Shown here piece after piece: positions 1 through 6,667 of a DNA stretch of 8,075 nt. The DNA is from Planctomycetota bacterium (lineage in GTDB: Bacteria > Planctomycetota > Phycisphaerae > WQYP01): contig JAKATV010000200.1 of assembly GCA_021818565.1 (NCBI GenBank), positions 1 through 8,075 on the forward strand. Reading direction: 5' to 3'. Numbering within the stretch: the first letter of the stretch is position 1; each line of letters starts with the position of its first letter. The position numbers and the translations under genes were made by a program. Under the pieces are notes generated by a model. It saw nothing but the letters and a program-made list of their open reading frames with translations. It made no database searches and was not told where the DNA came from.

Positions 1-411
1 CGGCATGTGTTGCGCCTCGGAGAGGAAAGCCGCGCGGTTGACGCCCAGCTTCGGTCACTGGCGGTAAAAGCCCGCGATCAGAACCAGATCGTCAGCACGC
101 TTAGTGGTGGGAATCAGCAGAAAATCGTGCTGGCCAAATGGCTGCTGACCGATCCCCAAATTGTCATTCTGGATGAACCCACACGTGGCATCGACATCGG
201 TGCCAAGGCCGATTTTTATCATATTATCCGCACTCTGGCCCGACAGGGCCGGACCGTTATTCTGGTGTCTTCCGAAATGCCTGAGCTTTTGGGGCTTTGC
301 GATCGCATGATCATATTGTGCCAGGGTAGAATAACCGCCGAGTTTAATCGCGGTTCATTCGATCAGGAGGAAATCATCCGTGCCGCCATTGGCCAAAGGA
401 GGGAATCATGA
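1..411 (+). CDS. Sugar ABC transporter ATPase, RbsA/MglA type, C-terminal end (5' partial)
   Basis: This is the last 136 codons of a sugar-import ATPase; the reading frame is open from the first base, so the gene begins outside the window and the GTG at position 7 is not a credible start. The visible part is the second nucleotide-binding domain: the ABC signature LSGGNQQK (residues 34-41 of the visible part), Walker B with the catalytic glutamate (IVILDEP, 54-60) and the D-loop TRGID. The Walker A motif lies upstream. Where a canonical ATPase has the H-loop histidine, this one reads VSSEMPE; that is normal for the second domain of RbsA-type proteins, which are fused double ATPases of about 500 residues. 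It acts on the cytoplasmic face of the membrane with the permease encoded next. The stop codon overlaps the permease start (ATGA), which indicates translational coupling. The family is certain, the sugar is not. Confidence 0.95.
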   Translation, partial: RHVLRLGEESRAVDAQLRSLAVKARDQNQIVSTLSGGNQQKIVLAKWLLTDPQIVILDEPTRGIDIGAKADFYHIIRTLARQGRTVILVSSEMPELLGLCDRMIILCQGRITAEFNRGSFDQEEIIRAAIGQRRES

Positions 412-1472
412 CTTTTGATACTGCGGAAAACAAGCCTGCTGCGAACGCGGAAGTTCTCAGCCCCGTTCCTAATCCGCCGCCTCCGATCCCGCCCGCCGAA
501 CACAGCATGGCCGGACCCGAGCCGCGGGAGGCCGGCCGATGGAAGCGAACCCTCCGGCTATTGTTCAAGTACGGAATCTACGGTGCCTTTGTGCTGCTGG
601 TCGCGGGGATGTCTGTGGCGTCGCCGCATTTCCTCACGCCCGTAAACATCGTCAATATTCTTCTGCAGACGTCCGTGAACGGCATTATCGCCGTTGGTAT
701 GACGCTGGTGATTATCACCGCCGGAATTGATCTGTCGGTCGGATCGATCGTGGCGCTGTCCGCGGTCGTTGCGGCGTCATTTGCACACCCCGGCGGATAT
801 CCTCTGATCGTGGCGATCCTTATGGGCATCGGCGTGGGGCTGGCGGTCGGCCTGGTCAATGGTCTGCTGATCGCGAAGAAGGGATTGGCCCCTTTCATTG
901 TCACATTGGCCATGATGACCGCGGCGCGGGGCTTGGCGCTGGTGTACACCAGTGGGCGCCCGGTGATCAATCTGACCGGCTCTTACGATTTTATCGGTGG
1001 AGGAAGCATGCTGGGCATTCCGCTGCCTGTGGTCCTTTTCGCTCTGACGATTGCGGCAGGGGCGTTTCTTTTACATTTTACTCGTTTTGGCCGTTATGTT
1101 TTCGCCGTCGGCGGCAATGAAATGGCCGCCCGGGTCTCCGGCATCAATACCCATCGGATTCTCATCGCCGTATACGCCATCACCGGGGCGCTCTCAGGTT
1201 TGGCGGGAATTATTCTGTCTTCCAGGGTGATGTCCGCTTCGCCGGCCGGGGGTGCAGGTTATGAACTGGACGCCATCGCGGCGGTGGTGATCGGCGGCAC
1301 GAGTTTGTTCGGCGGCATCGGATCCATCGCCGGTACGGTGGTGGGTGTGCTGATCATCGGTGTGATGAACAACGGCTTGGACATGCTCAATGTATCGTCC
1401 TACTGGCAACTGGTCGCCAAAGGGGCGATCATTCTCCTGGCGGTTCTGCTTGATCGGAAATCCGCCGCTTGA
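408..1472 (+). CDS. Sugar ABC transporter permease, RbsC type
   Basis: A 354-residue integral membrane protein forming the channel of a monosaccharide importer. Hydrophobic segments run from about residue 55 to 349. Family landmarks are GMTLVIITAGIDLSVGS (97-113), the loop GRYVFAVGGNEMAARVSG (228-245), which matches the cytoplasmic loop thought to contact the ATPase, and the glycine-rich AAVVIGGTSLFGGIGS block (291-306). The start is supported by AAAGGAGGG (395-403) four bases before the ATG and by the 4-base overlap with the ATPase gene. E. coli RbsC has 321 residues; the excess here is an N-terminal proline-rich, polar segment (about 1-45, with a PNPPPPIPP run) ahead of the first membrane helix, presumably cytoplasmic and of unknown role. 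The binding-protein gene follows after 40 bases, so ATPase, permease and binding protein form a complete importer. Substrate cannot be read from the permease. Confidence 0.95.
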   Translation: MTFDTAENKPAANAEVLSPVPNPPPPIPPAEHSMAGPEPREAGRWKRTLRLLFKYGIYGAFVLLVAGMSVASPHFLTPVNIVNILLQTSVNGIIAVGMTLVIITAGIDLSVGSIVALSAVVAASFAHPGGYPLIVAILMGIGVGLAVGLVNGLLIAKKGLAPFIVTLAMMTAARGLALVYTSGRPVINLTGSYDFIGGGSMLGIPLPVVLFALTIAAGAFLLHFTRFGRYVFAVGGNEMAARVSGINTHRILIAVYAITGALSGLAGIILSSRVMSASPAGGAGYELDAIAAVVIGGTSLFGGIGSIAGTVVGVLIIGVMNNGLDMLNVSSYWQLVAKGAIILLAVLLDRKSAA

Positions 1473-1500
1473 TTGGTGTGGCTTTTTTGTGCGGACTTAC

Positions 1501-1507
1501 AAAAGGA
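1501..1507 (+). promoter_or_regulatory. Ribosome binding site fixing the binding-protein start
   Basis: AAAAGGA lies 5 bases before the ATG at 1513 and 8 before the ATG at 1516. It selects this pair of methionines as the start rather than the in-frame ATG at 1390 inside the permease gene, which would put about 40 residues in front of a clear lipoprotein signal peptide. Confidence 0.7.
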
Positions 1508-1512
1508 TAGTG

Positions 1513-2469
1513 ATGATGAAATCATTCTTAGGGCGATCTTTAGCGTGGGGTCTGGTTTCTACGGCGGTACTGCTGCTGGGGGTGGCCGGCTGCCAGCGCA
1601 ACGCCGCAAGTCCGCATCAGATTGTCATCGGCGTATCCTACCAGAACCTGCAGAATGAATATATCATCAATCTCCAGCACGCAATTCGCGCGGAAGCGAA
1701 AAAACTGCATGTCAAACTCGTGGAGCTCGACGCCCGAGGGCATTCCTCCAGCCAGATATCCGATGTTGAGGATTTCGCGGCCGAGGGAGTTAACGCCATT
1801 ATCCTCAACGCCGTCGATGAACAGGGGTCCGCCCCGGCCGTTGATATCGCCATAAAAGATCATATTCCCATTGTTGAGGTTAATACGCTGGTGGCGAATC
1901 TCAATAAAGTCGACGCCTACGTCGGATCTCCGGACATTAAAGCCGGGCGCATGGAGGCGAAGGAAATCATGAAAGTGCTTCACGGCCGGGGGAATATCGT
2001 CATACTGCAGGGGCCCTACGGCTCCTCGGCGGAAGTGCAGCGGACGCAGGGAATCAAGCAGGAACTCGCGACGTTTCCCCAAGCTCATATTATCGCGGAA
2101 CACACGGCCAACTGGGAACGCTCGCAGGGGCTGTCGGTAATGGAAAATTTTCTCGCCGCCGGCCGCCCTATTAACGCAGTCATCGCGGAAAATGATGAAA
2201 TGGCACTGGGAGCCTGCGAGGCGATCGCCGCGGCGCACAAACAGAAACAGATCGCCGTCATGGGCATCGACGCCATTCCTGATGCACTCAAGGCCGTGGA
2301 GAACGGAACGATGGTTGCGACGATTTATCAGGATGCCCATGGTCAGGGTTCGCAGGCCGTGAAGTTGGCTGTGCAACTGGCGCAGGGGCACAAGGTCAAG
2401 CACCTGCTGTATATACCCTTTCAACTTGTAACAAAAAAAAATGTGGCCCGGTTTATGAAGCCTCATTGA
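1513..2469 (+). CDS. Sugar ABC transporter substrate-binding lipoprotein, RbsB-like
   Basis: A 318-residue extracytoplasmic solute-binding protein (Peripla_BP_4 type) delivering a sugar or cyclitol to the neighbouring permease. Residues 1-27 are a lipoprotein signal peptide: MMKS and an arginine, a hydrophobic stretch, then the lipobox VAGC with C27 as the lipidated residue. The mature protein has the two-lobed fold with paired IVIG/NIVILQGPYG strands. By motif alignment to E. coli RbsB, N227 (AENDEMALGA), D253 (GIDAIPDAL) and Q273 (ATIYQDAHGQG) match the ribose ligands N190, D215 and Q235 with nearly the same spacing, and R177 probably matches R141. The Asp-Arg pair of RbsB (89-90) is replaced by Asn-Thr in VEVNTLVAN. 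The hinge and sugar site are therefore kept, but the ligand is probably not ribose; inositol-like or hexose ligands are possible. Start chosen from the ribosome site and signal peptide. The next gene follows after 31 bases. Confidence 0.92.
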   Translation: MMKSFLGRSLAWGLVSTAVLLLGVAGCQRNAASPHQIVIGVSYQNLQNEYIINLQHAIRAEAKKLHVKLVELDARGHSSSQISDVEDFAAEGVNAIILNAVDEQGSAPAVDIAIKDHIPIVEVNTLVANLNKVDAYVGSPDIKAGRMEAKEIMKVLHGRGNIVILQGPYGSSAEVQRTQGIKQELATFPQAHIIAEHTANWERSQGLSVMENFLAAGRPINAVIAENDEMALGACEAIAAAHKQKQIAVMGIDAIPDALKAVENGTMVATIYQDAHGQGSQAVKLAVQLAQGHKVKHLLYIPFQLVTKKNVARFMKPH

Positions 2470-2500
2470 TGTAGCGCGCTAACCAGAAGGAAGTGATGTT

Positions 2501-3769
2501 ATGAGTACCATTCCTCGAGTTGCTGATCCCCATTCGCACACACGGCCGACGGCCCGGGGCCGGACCGGCGAGATTCGTGAGACATTTAACCGGGGTCAAG
2601 GCGTATTGCAGTTGATTCCAACCTTTGTGCCGCGGCGATTCAGTCGGGCAGGCCATCGTTTGCGGCTGCATCCCGATGACTATTATGCGCTGGGCACGGC
2701 GCGGGGGGCGATTAAGGAACGCTGGTTTTCGTCTGTGATTCCCGCGATGAACGGCGCTCAGGCACCCCCTGATGAGGGCATGAGTTATGTGCTGCCGGCG
2801 CAAGGTGGCCTGGCCGCGAAGTTTCTTCTCAAAGACGCTGTGGAGGTGCTAGGAGAGCAACTTGTCGGGCCGTATCTGATGAAGACCTACGGCACCTGGC
2901 CTATGTACTCAAAATTCTTCGATTTTCAGGCACCCCTGTTTCTGCATCTGCACCTGGGCTTTGACGCGGCCGCGGTCGTCGGGCGGCTCGGGAAACCTGA
3001 AGCCTATTATTTTCCGCCGGAAATGAACAATCATCCCGGTGATTTTCCCGTGACTTATTTTGGTTTTGATCCTGATGTCACCAGAGAAATGGTGCGGGAA
3101 CGGCTCATGCTTTACGAGTCCGGCGATAATCGCATCACTGAACTGTCGCGGGCGTACCGCATTGAACTGGGCACGGGATGGTACACGCCGCCGGGCGTGG
3201 TTCATGCTCCAGGCTCTTGTCTTACCTACGAGCCGCAATGGAACAGCGACGTAAATTCGGTTTACGAAAATATTACATCCGATGAAGTCTATCCCTATGA
3301 CTTTCTGGTCGAGAATTGTCCGGCGGGTAAAAAGCACGATATCGATTATGTGCTTGGCCTTATGGACTGGGAAAAAAATGTCGATCCGCATTACCGGAAG
3401 CATTATTTTCGTCCGGGCGTTATATGCCCGCATTCTGATGCGGGGCACCGGGAAAAATGGGTGGTCTACGCAAACGACTACATCGCCGCCAAGGAATTAA
3501 CCATTTTTCCGGGCCAGACCGTCACGGTTAAAGATGCCGCCGCCTACGGCTGCATCATGATTCAGGGACACGGACGGTTTGGCGTTTACGAGGCGGAGGC
3601 GTCGGTCATGCTGCGCTTCGGTCAGGCCGGTAACGACGAATTTTTTGTCAGTGAATCGGCTGCCCGGGAAGGAATTGCCATCGCCAATCACAGCCGTTTC
3701 CAGCCCATGGTGATTTTGAAGCATTTCGGCCCCAACCACCCCGATATGCCCAAAACACTCGTCGTATGA
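2501..3769 (+). CDS. Double-cupin protein resembling type I mannose-6-phosphate isomerase
   Basis: A 422-residue cytoplasmic protein with no signal peptide or membrane helix. The central part carries FLHLHLGFD (H149, H151), GKPEAYYFPPEM (E167) and YTPPGVVHAPG (H235). The order H-x-H, Glu in a KPE context, then a distant His is that of the zinc site of type I phosphomannose isomerases (Gln-x-His, KPE, His), with His in place of the first Gln. A second cupin-like sandwich spans about 318-406 (KELTIFPGQTVTVKD, YGCIMIQGHGRFGVYE) and lacks an obvious metal-binding H-x-H, so it is probably structural. The N-terminal 100 residues (ALGTARGAIKERWFSS region) are unrecognised. The ribosome site AAGGAA (2487-2492) is 8 bases before the ATG. 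Placement between a sugar-binding protein and a sugar isomerase suggests aldose-ketose isomerisation or binding of the imported sugar or its phosphate. The fold is fairly likely; the reaction is inferred. Confidence 0.6.
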   Translation: MSTIPRVADPHSHTRPTARGRTGEIRETFNRGQGVLQLIPTFVPRRFSRAGHRLRLHPDDYYALGTARGAIKERWFSSVIPAMNGAQAPPDEGMSYVLPAQGGLAAKFLLKDAVEVLGEQLVGPYLMKTYGTWPMYSKFFDFQAPLFLHLHLGFDAAAVVGRLGKPEAYYFPPEMNNHPGDFPVTYFGFDPDVTREMVRERLMLYESGDNRITELSRAYRIELGTGWYTPPGVVHAPGSCLTYEPQWNSDVNSVYENITSDEVYPYDFLVENCPAGKKHDIDYVLGLMDWEKNVDPHYRKHYFRPGVICPHSDAGHREKWVVYANDYIAAKELTIFPGQTVTVKDAAAYGCIMIQGHGRFGVYEAEASVMLRFGQAGNDEFFVSESAAREGIAIANHSRFQPMVILKHFGPNHPDMPKTLVV

Positions 3770-3839
3770 GGAAATAACTTCGTACCAGATCGGCTGGAGA
3801 AACATCAAAATATATGCCAGTATCTGAAATGGAGTAGAT

Positions 3840-4793
3840 ATGAAAAAGCAGAACGGTCAGACGAAAACCGAAGCGATCCGCACGGAGTTTTTGGAATTGA
3901 AATCACGCCGGCCCGACAAACTGAAAAACAGCTTCAATTTATCCTGGAGTAATTGGGGCTTTGGTATTGAGCCGCTGGAGGTGTCCGCGGCTCGCCTGGA
4001 AAAAAACGCCATTAAGTTCATCGAACTGCATGGCAATCATTATGGCCCCGACCTGGGCTACAAACCGGCCACGGCCCGGCGGATTCTTTCGGACCATGGC
4101 CTTACCGTGGCGGGAATTTGCGGCATGTTTTCAACGGATAATGATCTTTCCAGTAACCGCGGCGTACACCGACAGGCGGCGGTGGACTATCTGAAACGGG
4201 AAATCCACTTCGCCGCCGAAATCGGCGGCCAGTACATTCTGGTGGTGCCCGGTGCCGTGGGCCGGCCGACCGCCTATGACGGCAGCGAGTTTGAACGCAG
4301 TATTGAAACACTGGGTCTTGTAGCCGATCTGTTTTTGACCTGCAAAATCAAGGCGGCCATAGAGCCTATCCGCAGCGCCGAAGTCAGCCTGGTCCATACG
4401 ATCTCAGACGCGCGGAGGTATCTCAAAGCAGTGAATCATCCGGCTATAGCCAATATCAACGGCGACGTTTACCACATGCAATCCGAAGAGTCGCATATCG
4501 GCGAAGCGATTATGGAGGCCGGCGAGCAACTGCTGAATCTGCACATGGCCGACAGTAACCGCTGTGCGCTGGGCGAGGGTTCACTGGATCTGGATACTAT
4601 TATCATGGCGCTATATCTCATTGGTCATAATGGCCAAGGGCGTTTTGTGACGCCCGAGCCGCTGGGACCAGGTGGAAATCCGTATCCCGCAATGTTCGGC
4701 CGGCTCGATCCGGTGGCGCTGGATGCCATGGTTCGGCAGACCGCGTCCTGTTTCCGGGAACGGCAGGACGCGGTGTTGAACCAGTCCGCCTGA
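3840..4793 (+). CDS. Sugar (phosphate) isomerase/epimerase, TIM barrel (AP endonuclease 2 family)
   Basis: A 317-residue cytoplasmic TIM-barrel protein of the xylose-isomerase-like superfamily that includes IolE, IolI and the D-tagatose/D-psicose 3-epimerases. Four metal ligands are visible in order: E175 (KAAIEPIR), D209 (ININGDVYHM) with H212 close by, H235 (LLNLHMADSN) and E273 (FVTPEPLGPGG). The spacings of 34, 26 and 38 residues are close to those of the tagatose epimerase site (Glu152, Asp185, His211, Glu246), so the enzyme is very probably active and divalent-metal dependent. The first 30 residues form a charged extension before the barrel begins at NSFNLSWSNWGFG. GGAG (3831-3834) is 5 bases before the ATG. 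It is the last gene of the plus-strand cluster, 70 bases after the cupin gene, with no terminator visible between them. Likely role: epimerising or isomerising the imported sugar, cyclitol ketone or its phosphate; exact substrate unknown. Confidence 0.85.
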   Translation: MKKQNGQTKTEAIRTEFLELKSRRPDKLKNSFNLSWSNWGFGIEPLEVSAARLEKNAIKFIELHGNHYGPDLGYKPATARRILSDHGLTVAGICGMFSTDNDLSSNRGVHRQAAVDYLKREIHFAAEIGGQYILVVPGAVGRPTAYDGSEFERSIETLGLVADLFLTCKIKAAIEPIRSAEVSLVHTISDARRYLKAVNHPAIANINGDVYHMQSEESHIGEAIMEAGEQLLNLHMADSNRCALGEGSLDLDTIIMALYLIGHNGQGRFVTPEPLGPGGNPYPAMFGRLDPVALDAMVRQTASCFRERQDAVLNQSA

Positions 4794-4919
4794 CGGCCAA
4801 CGTGGCCTGCGGGCCGATAGTTAATTCAAAACATTTTTACCTTTCCGCGCTATCTCACGCACTATATTGCGTCGATTACCCGCTGTTTTCTGACAACCTC
4901 ATCCCGAATGCGCGTCGAA

Positions 4920-4943
4920 ATAGGCCCGGCCCATACGGCCTAT
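4920..4943. terminator. Hairpin between convergent genes, possible bidirectional terminator
   Basis: ATAGGCC (4920-4926) and GGCCTAT (4937-4943) form a perfect 7-bp stem with a 10-base loop. It sits between the end of the sugar operon (4793) and the end of the minus-strand regulator (4991), where both transcripts must stop. Neither side has a proper run of T, so it is not a canonical intrinsic terminator; Rho or another mechanism may be used. A weaker CGGCC/GGCCG pairing (4794-4798 with 4812-4816) directly follows the isomerase stop codon. The rest of 4794-4990 shows nothing else. Confidence 0.3.
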
Positions 4944-4990
4944 GCCGCTCGAAAGATCAACTCAAACCATACCTGTCCGAATCCTCAATA

Positions 4991-6238
4991 TCAATGACGA
5001 TGAATGTCCCAGTACCTTGTCGTATATCCTTTTTGGTTGGGGAGGAAAGATGGCTCCGTTCGCGAATCGGGCGAATGGGGGGCGGCATAGCGGTGGGTCT
5101 TGCGCATGTCGCGTGGCGTCTGCTTAAAATATCTGTGAAAGGATGTGCTGAATTGGCGGGGCGATGAATAGCCGGAGGCTTCGGCAACCTGGGCAATGGG
5201 CATATCGGAATCCAGAATAAGTTGCCGCGCGGTTTCCATCTGAGTGCGCTGTATTTCCATGGTCGGAGTCCGATTCAGCGCCGCCAAAAAGCGCCGATCC
5301 AACGTGGGGCGGGAAATCGCCAATTGGTCGGCCAGCCACTTCACAGACAGCCCGTTTCGTAATCGCTGTTGAATCAGTCCCAGGGCTTCACGTACCACTT
5401 CATCTTCCACGCCAAAAATATCTGAAGATAGTCGTGTAATGACGCGAACCGGTTCAATGAGTATCGTGGAAGATCTGACTTTCCGGCCACGCATCACACG
5501 ATAAAGTAACTCCATGGCCCGCAACCCGATTTCCTGCGTATTTTGCAGAATGCTGGATAAATGTGGTGTGCGAAGTTGGCCGTAGAGGTCATCATTGTCA
5601 ACACCCAATAAGGCCACATCTTCCGGTATTCGGATTTTTAAATGCTGACAGGCCTCTACCAGATATGCTCCAAGATGATCGTCCGCCGCGAAAATAGCGG
5701 TCGGCTTTGGCAAGTCCTTCAGCCATCGGGCGGCGGTGCTGGGAAATATTCCAGCGCGATCTTCGGCCTCCGCATTTTCTTTCTGGAAACACCGCGCGAT
5801 AATGCCGTGCTTACTGGCTTGTTGGCAAAAACCTTCCTGACGCACGTCCGAGGAATAATGTTGTGACAATCCGTAGTAAACCAGTCGCTTAAAGCCGCGA
5901 TCAATGAAATAATTCGCTGCCATTCGTCCCACCATGGCATCATTGGTCACAACGCGTGGAACACTTGATGGCTTAAGTTCCGCCGAAATGTCGACTGCGG
6001 GCAATCGACGTTTGGCAATGGTCTCGGGCAGCCGCCATGCCGGCGGGCAACCCGCCGCAATCACGCCATGCACGTCTCCTTGAAGAAGCCGCGGTATATC
6101 GGCCGATTCAAAGCTGTCCGGAAAAAAGACACGAATCTCCGGCCGGGTGGCCGCGCATTTTGCTACCCCGCGCAACACATCCCGGTTGTACGCGATCATC
6201 AGATTACCGAGAAACAACACCCGCTTATCTTTTCGCAT
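4991..6238 (-). CDS. XylR-type transcriptional regulator: LacI-like sugar-sensing domain plus AraC helix-turn-helix
   Basis: A 415-residue cytoplasmic regulator. Residues 1-265 are a periplasmic-binding-protein-like ligand domain: RVLFLGNLMIAYNRDVLRGV at the start, VVTNDAMVGRMAANYFIDRG (97-115), the IFAADDHLGAYL strand and helix (182-193) and DVALLGVDNDDL (207-218). Residues about 285-383 form the AraC-family DNA-binding domain with two helix-turn-helix units, LSVKWLADQLAISRPTLDRRF and MPIAQVAEASGYSSPRQFSTSFHRYFKQTPRDMR. This is the architecture of XylR, which binds a sugar and activates catabolic genes. About 32 polar residues (384-415) extend past the usual end of the family. GAAGGA (6250-6245 on this strand) is 6 bases before the ATG. 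It converges with the sugar transporter cluster and is the obvious candidate for its control, inferred from position only. The effector is unknown and need not be xylose. Confidence 0.9.
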   Translation of the reverse strand: MRKDKRVLFLGNLMIAYNRDVLRGVAKCAATRPEIRVFFPDSFESADIPRLLQGDVHGVIAAGCPPAWRLPETIAKRRLPAVDISAELKPSSVPRVVTNDAMVGRMAANYFIDRGFKRLVYYGLSQHYSSDVRQEGFCQQASKHGIIARCFQKENAEAEDRAGIFPSTAARWLKDLPKPTAIFAADDHLGAYLVEACQHLKIRIPEDVALLGVDNDDLYGQLRTPHLSSILQNTQEIGLRAMELLYRVMRGRKVRSSTILIEPVRVITRLSSDIFGVEDEVVREALGLIQQRLRNGLSVKWLADQLAISRPTLDRRFLAALNRTPTMEIQRTQMETARQLILDSDMPIAQVAEASGYSSPRQFSTSFHRYFKQTPRDMRKTHRYAAPHSPDSRTEPSFLPNQKGYTTRYWDIHRH

Positions 6239-6296
6239 GATATGTCCTTCAACAGAAACATTTCCGTGACCTTCCCTATTTTACCGCGCCGCACAT

Positions 6297-6306
6297 CGCA
6301 CTGTCA
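6297..6306 (+). repeat. CG[G/C]ACTGTCA motif, copy 1
   Basis: CGCACTGTCA differs at one base from the other two copies (6456-6465 and 6516-6525). It lies in the predicted leader of the regulator transcript, downstream of the candidate promoter. Possible operator half-site; a 9-of-10 match could also be chance. Confidence 0.3.
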
Positions 6307-6365
6307 GGATGATACAAGGCGGAAGTTTTTACAAATAGTGGCCGTACAAATTCTTGTGTCCAAGC

Positions 6366-6394
6366 ACTATAGTTCCAGCAATTGCAAAAAACAA
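6366..6394 (-). promoter_or_regulatory. Candidate sigma70-type promoter for the XylR-type regulator
   Basis: Read on the minus strand, TTGTTT (6394-6389) and TATAGT (6371-6366) are separated by exactly 17 bases, a good match to -35 and -10 boxes. Transcription would start near 6359 and give a leader of about 120 bases before the regulator ATG at 6238. It is the best-spaced hexamer pair I found in this gap; the consensus of this organism is not known. Confidence 0.4.
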
Positions 6395-6415
6395 TGTTCC
6401 CTTACGCCGAGCCAC

Positions 6416-6437
6416 GGCCTGATTTCGAACCCAGGCC
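6416..6437. repeat. GGCCTG/CAGGCC inverted repeat
   Basis: GGCCTG (6416-6421) and CAGGCC (6432-6437) form a 6-bp stem with a 10-base loop containing TTTCGAACC. The loop recalls a tRNA T-loop, but no acceptor, D or anticodon arms fit on either strand. No T-run follows, so it is unlikely to be an intrinsic terminator. It sits just upstream of the regulator's candidate promoter. Confidence 0.35.
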
Positions 6438-6454
6438 ACAGCACAGCATCCATC

Positions 6455-6465
6455 CCGGACTGTCA
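6455..6465 (+). repeat. CCGGACTGTCA direct repeat, copy 2
   Basis: CCGGACTGTCA is repeated exactly at 6515-6525, 60 bases away start to start. This copy lies about 60 bases upstream of the -35 box of the candidate regulator promoter. AraC-type domains bind directly repeated half-sites, so it may be an autoregulatory site; this is inference. Confidence 0.5.
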
Positions 6466-6514
6466 TTGAATTGTCGGTACATCTGACCCCGGGGACGCCT
6501 CGAAAACATACAAA

Positions 6515-6525
6515 CCGGACTGTCA
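6515..6525 (+). repeat. CCGGACTGTCA direct repeat, copy 3
   Basis: Exact 11-base copy of 6455-6465. The flanking bases differ (CAAA before and ATAAG after, against CATC and TTGAA), so the unit looks like a discrete motif and not the remnant of a longer duplication. Confidence 0.5.
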
Positions 6526-6667
6526 ATAAGAGCTGATTTTATTCAAGCGGTAAAATTAAGAACTCGTTAATATTGTAGAGGGTTTTGTGTTAGGTTGATA
6601 CCGAGGCATACAACGCGCAGATGGTAAAAAACAGAAGTTTTTTTATAAAAAATGGCCTACCAATTTT

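Noticed and set aside
1390..1512. Upstream in-frame start for the binding protein
   Set aside because: It overlaps the permease, has no good ribosome site, and would bury a clear lipoprotein signal peptide; the ATG at 1513 fits.
1540..2466. 308-codon antisense open frame across the binding-protein gene
   Set aside because: It mirrors a well-supported gene, has no ribosome site or family motifs, and its composition is explained by the codon bias of the sense strand.
2909..3448. 179-codon antisense frame inside the cupin gene
   Set aside because: A shadow of the real gene; no recognisable domain.
6416..6437. tRNA T-arm-like TTCGAA loop
   Set aside because: The T-stem does not pair correctly in tRNA register on either strand and there are no acceptor, D or anticodon arms around it.
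6068..6469. 133-codon plus-strand frame running from the regulator into the gap
   Set aside because: The first part is antisense to the regulator, the rest is Ser/His/Cys-rich without family features, and no ribosome site was seen.
6455..6525. CRISPR array or transposon ends suggested by the 11-base repeats
   Set aside because: Only two exact copies, too short for CRISPR repeats, not inverted, and no transposase or target duplication is visible.
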